Below, in pieces: positions 63,396 through 64,000 of a stretch of 64,000 bases of DNA. Position 1 is the first letter of the stretch. Every line of letters begins with the position of its first letter. The position numbers and the translations under genes are program-made. The notes under the pieces are model-generated. The model searched no databases. It saw only the letters and a list, made by a program, of their open reading frames with translations, and was not told the DNA's origin. The stretch is from Salinisphaeraceae bacterium (lineage in GTDB: Bacteria; Pseudomonadota; Gammaproteobacteria; Nevskiales; Salinisphaeraceae), in contig NYTH01000054.1 in the NCBI GenBank assembly GCA_002683405.1, positions 91,752 through 155,751 of the forward strand, given 5' to 3'.

Positions 63396-64000
63396 AAAAA
63401 GGTTCTTCGTGCTTGAGGGTGAAAACCGACTGAGTGCGGCACTGCACTGTTTCGTGTTGCTGAAAGAACAAGAGTTTCGCCGCTGCTGCGCAGCTGCTGC
63501 GAGTACCTTTTTTTTGCCAGAAAAAAAAGGCACCCCCTGAAATTCTCTCGGGGAGCTGGTTCCGGCCTTGTTGCCCGTTTATCCGCTACGCGGATTAACG
63601 GGTCCCCGTGCAGTCTGTGTGACGCGGACAGGTCGGCCCGACTCGCTTCCTGCGAGGCGGCCCGAGAGGCAGGAGCGGGGCCCCACGTCAGTGGGGTGCG
63701 ATCCTCGCAGGCGTCGCACTGGCCGAGGCACGAAGCTCGGGCTCCTTCTGTCCGCCGGCGGTCGCATCCCGCTCACGCTGGAACCCTGCTCCTCGCCTCG
63801 GACAGAGGCCTCAAAAGTACATCCGAAGTACTTTTGACCTTGCGTCCCCCAGCCCGCCCGGCAACTCGGACGGCGGACGAAGGCACCGAGGCTGAATCGG
63901 CCTGCTCTTGAATCTCCCTCGAACTCGCCGAGCACCGGAGGCAGCCGGGGTTCCCGGCCCGAGCGCAGCGAGCGGGCATGGACAAGGATGTCCATGCTCC
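63396..64000. other. Palindrome-rich region without recognisable gene
   Basis: This 605-bp stretch between the IS element and the window edge has open frames on both strands that look like composition effects. It has at least five strong hairpins: 63506-63530 (CCT8 against A8GG), 63574-63602 (CCCGTTTATCCGC/GCGGATTAACGGG), 63681-63696 (CCCCAC/GTGGGG), 63811-63837 (TCAAAAGTAC/GTACTTTTGA) and 63978-63996 (CATGGACA/TGTCCATG). I see no tRNA, rRNA or protein match. Confidence 0.6.

Noticed and set aside
63579..63995. Open frame of 138 codons at the right edge, minus strand
   Set aside because: It spans several perfect hairpins and frames on both strands are equally open; it is treated as non-coding structure.

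Overview
The window is GC-rich DNA (about 65% by eye) that reads as the chromosome of an aerobic gammaproteobacterium. Two gene orders known from E. coli fix this: nudJ-mnmA-hflD (1.3-3.5 kb), and uvrY-uvrC-pgsA followed by tRNA-Gly, tRNA-Cys and tRNA-Leu (43.4-47.9 kb). A wax ester synthase/DGAT, two cytochrome P450s, an acyl-CoA dehydrogenase, the glyoxylate-shunt gene aceA and several hydrolases and RND genes suggest a lipid-storing, lipid- or hydrocarbon-using lineage (Nevskiales/Salinisphaera/Alcanivorax-like). The genus cannot be fixed from the sequence.

Layout: fabD and the start of fabG on the minus strand; nudJ-mnmA-hflD; a REP-like array; acnA with a clear terminator; a penicillin-acylase-type lipoprotein. 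From about 9.9 to 12.6 kb the DNA becomes AT-richer and holds short plus-strand genes separated by integron attC sites: a membrane protein, an unknown protein, a LysE-family exporter and a HigBA toxin-antitoxin pair. No integrase gene is visible. Short repeats carrying a shared GTCAGAGT core punctuate this island. Next come a phosphatase-like gene, a P450, and a decayed second copy of the phosphatase gene. From 15 to 25.7 kb lie a secreted unknown protein, an epoxide-hydrolase-like enzyme, a thioesterase, a diguanylate cyclase, an exported M3 peptidase, two multihaem cytochromes c and the pncB-pncA NAD-salvage pair.

At 25.7-27.3 kb a 281-bp element with terminal inverted repeats sits beside a chimeric ruin, an RND transporter 3' part joined to a flavin monooxygenase 5' part. 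A NorEF-like membrane operon and a long isocitrate dehydrogenase follow, then small membrane proteins, trhO, rluE, an amine oxidase, a transglutaminase, a second REP-like cluster, an NmrA-type reductase, the wax ester synthase, a GNAT-nitrilase fusion and an alpha/beta hydrolase that lacks its nucleophile serine. After the tRNA/uvrC/uvrY block come aceA, a GST, an SDR, two small unknown proteins, a 4-hydroxybutyryl-CoA-dehydratase-like enzyme, an acyl-CoA dehydrogenase and a second P450. The P450 tail is encoded by a second copy of the 280-bp element. The window ends with an RND efflux pair, a Tag-like glycosylase, a frameshifted IS630-type insertion sequence and a palindrome-rich stretch without a recognisable gene.

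Functionally, acnA, icd and aceA serve the TCA cycle and glyoxylate shunt, and the acyl-CoA dehydrogenase, dehydratase, thioesterase, P450s and wax synthase handle acyl and hydroxyacyl carbon. The mobile features (attC cassettes, GTCAGAGT repeats, 280-bp elements, REP arrays, IS630) lie mostly between these blocks.
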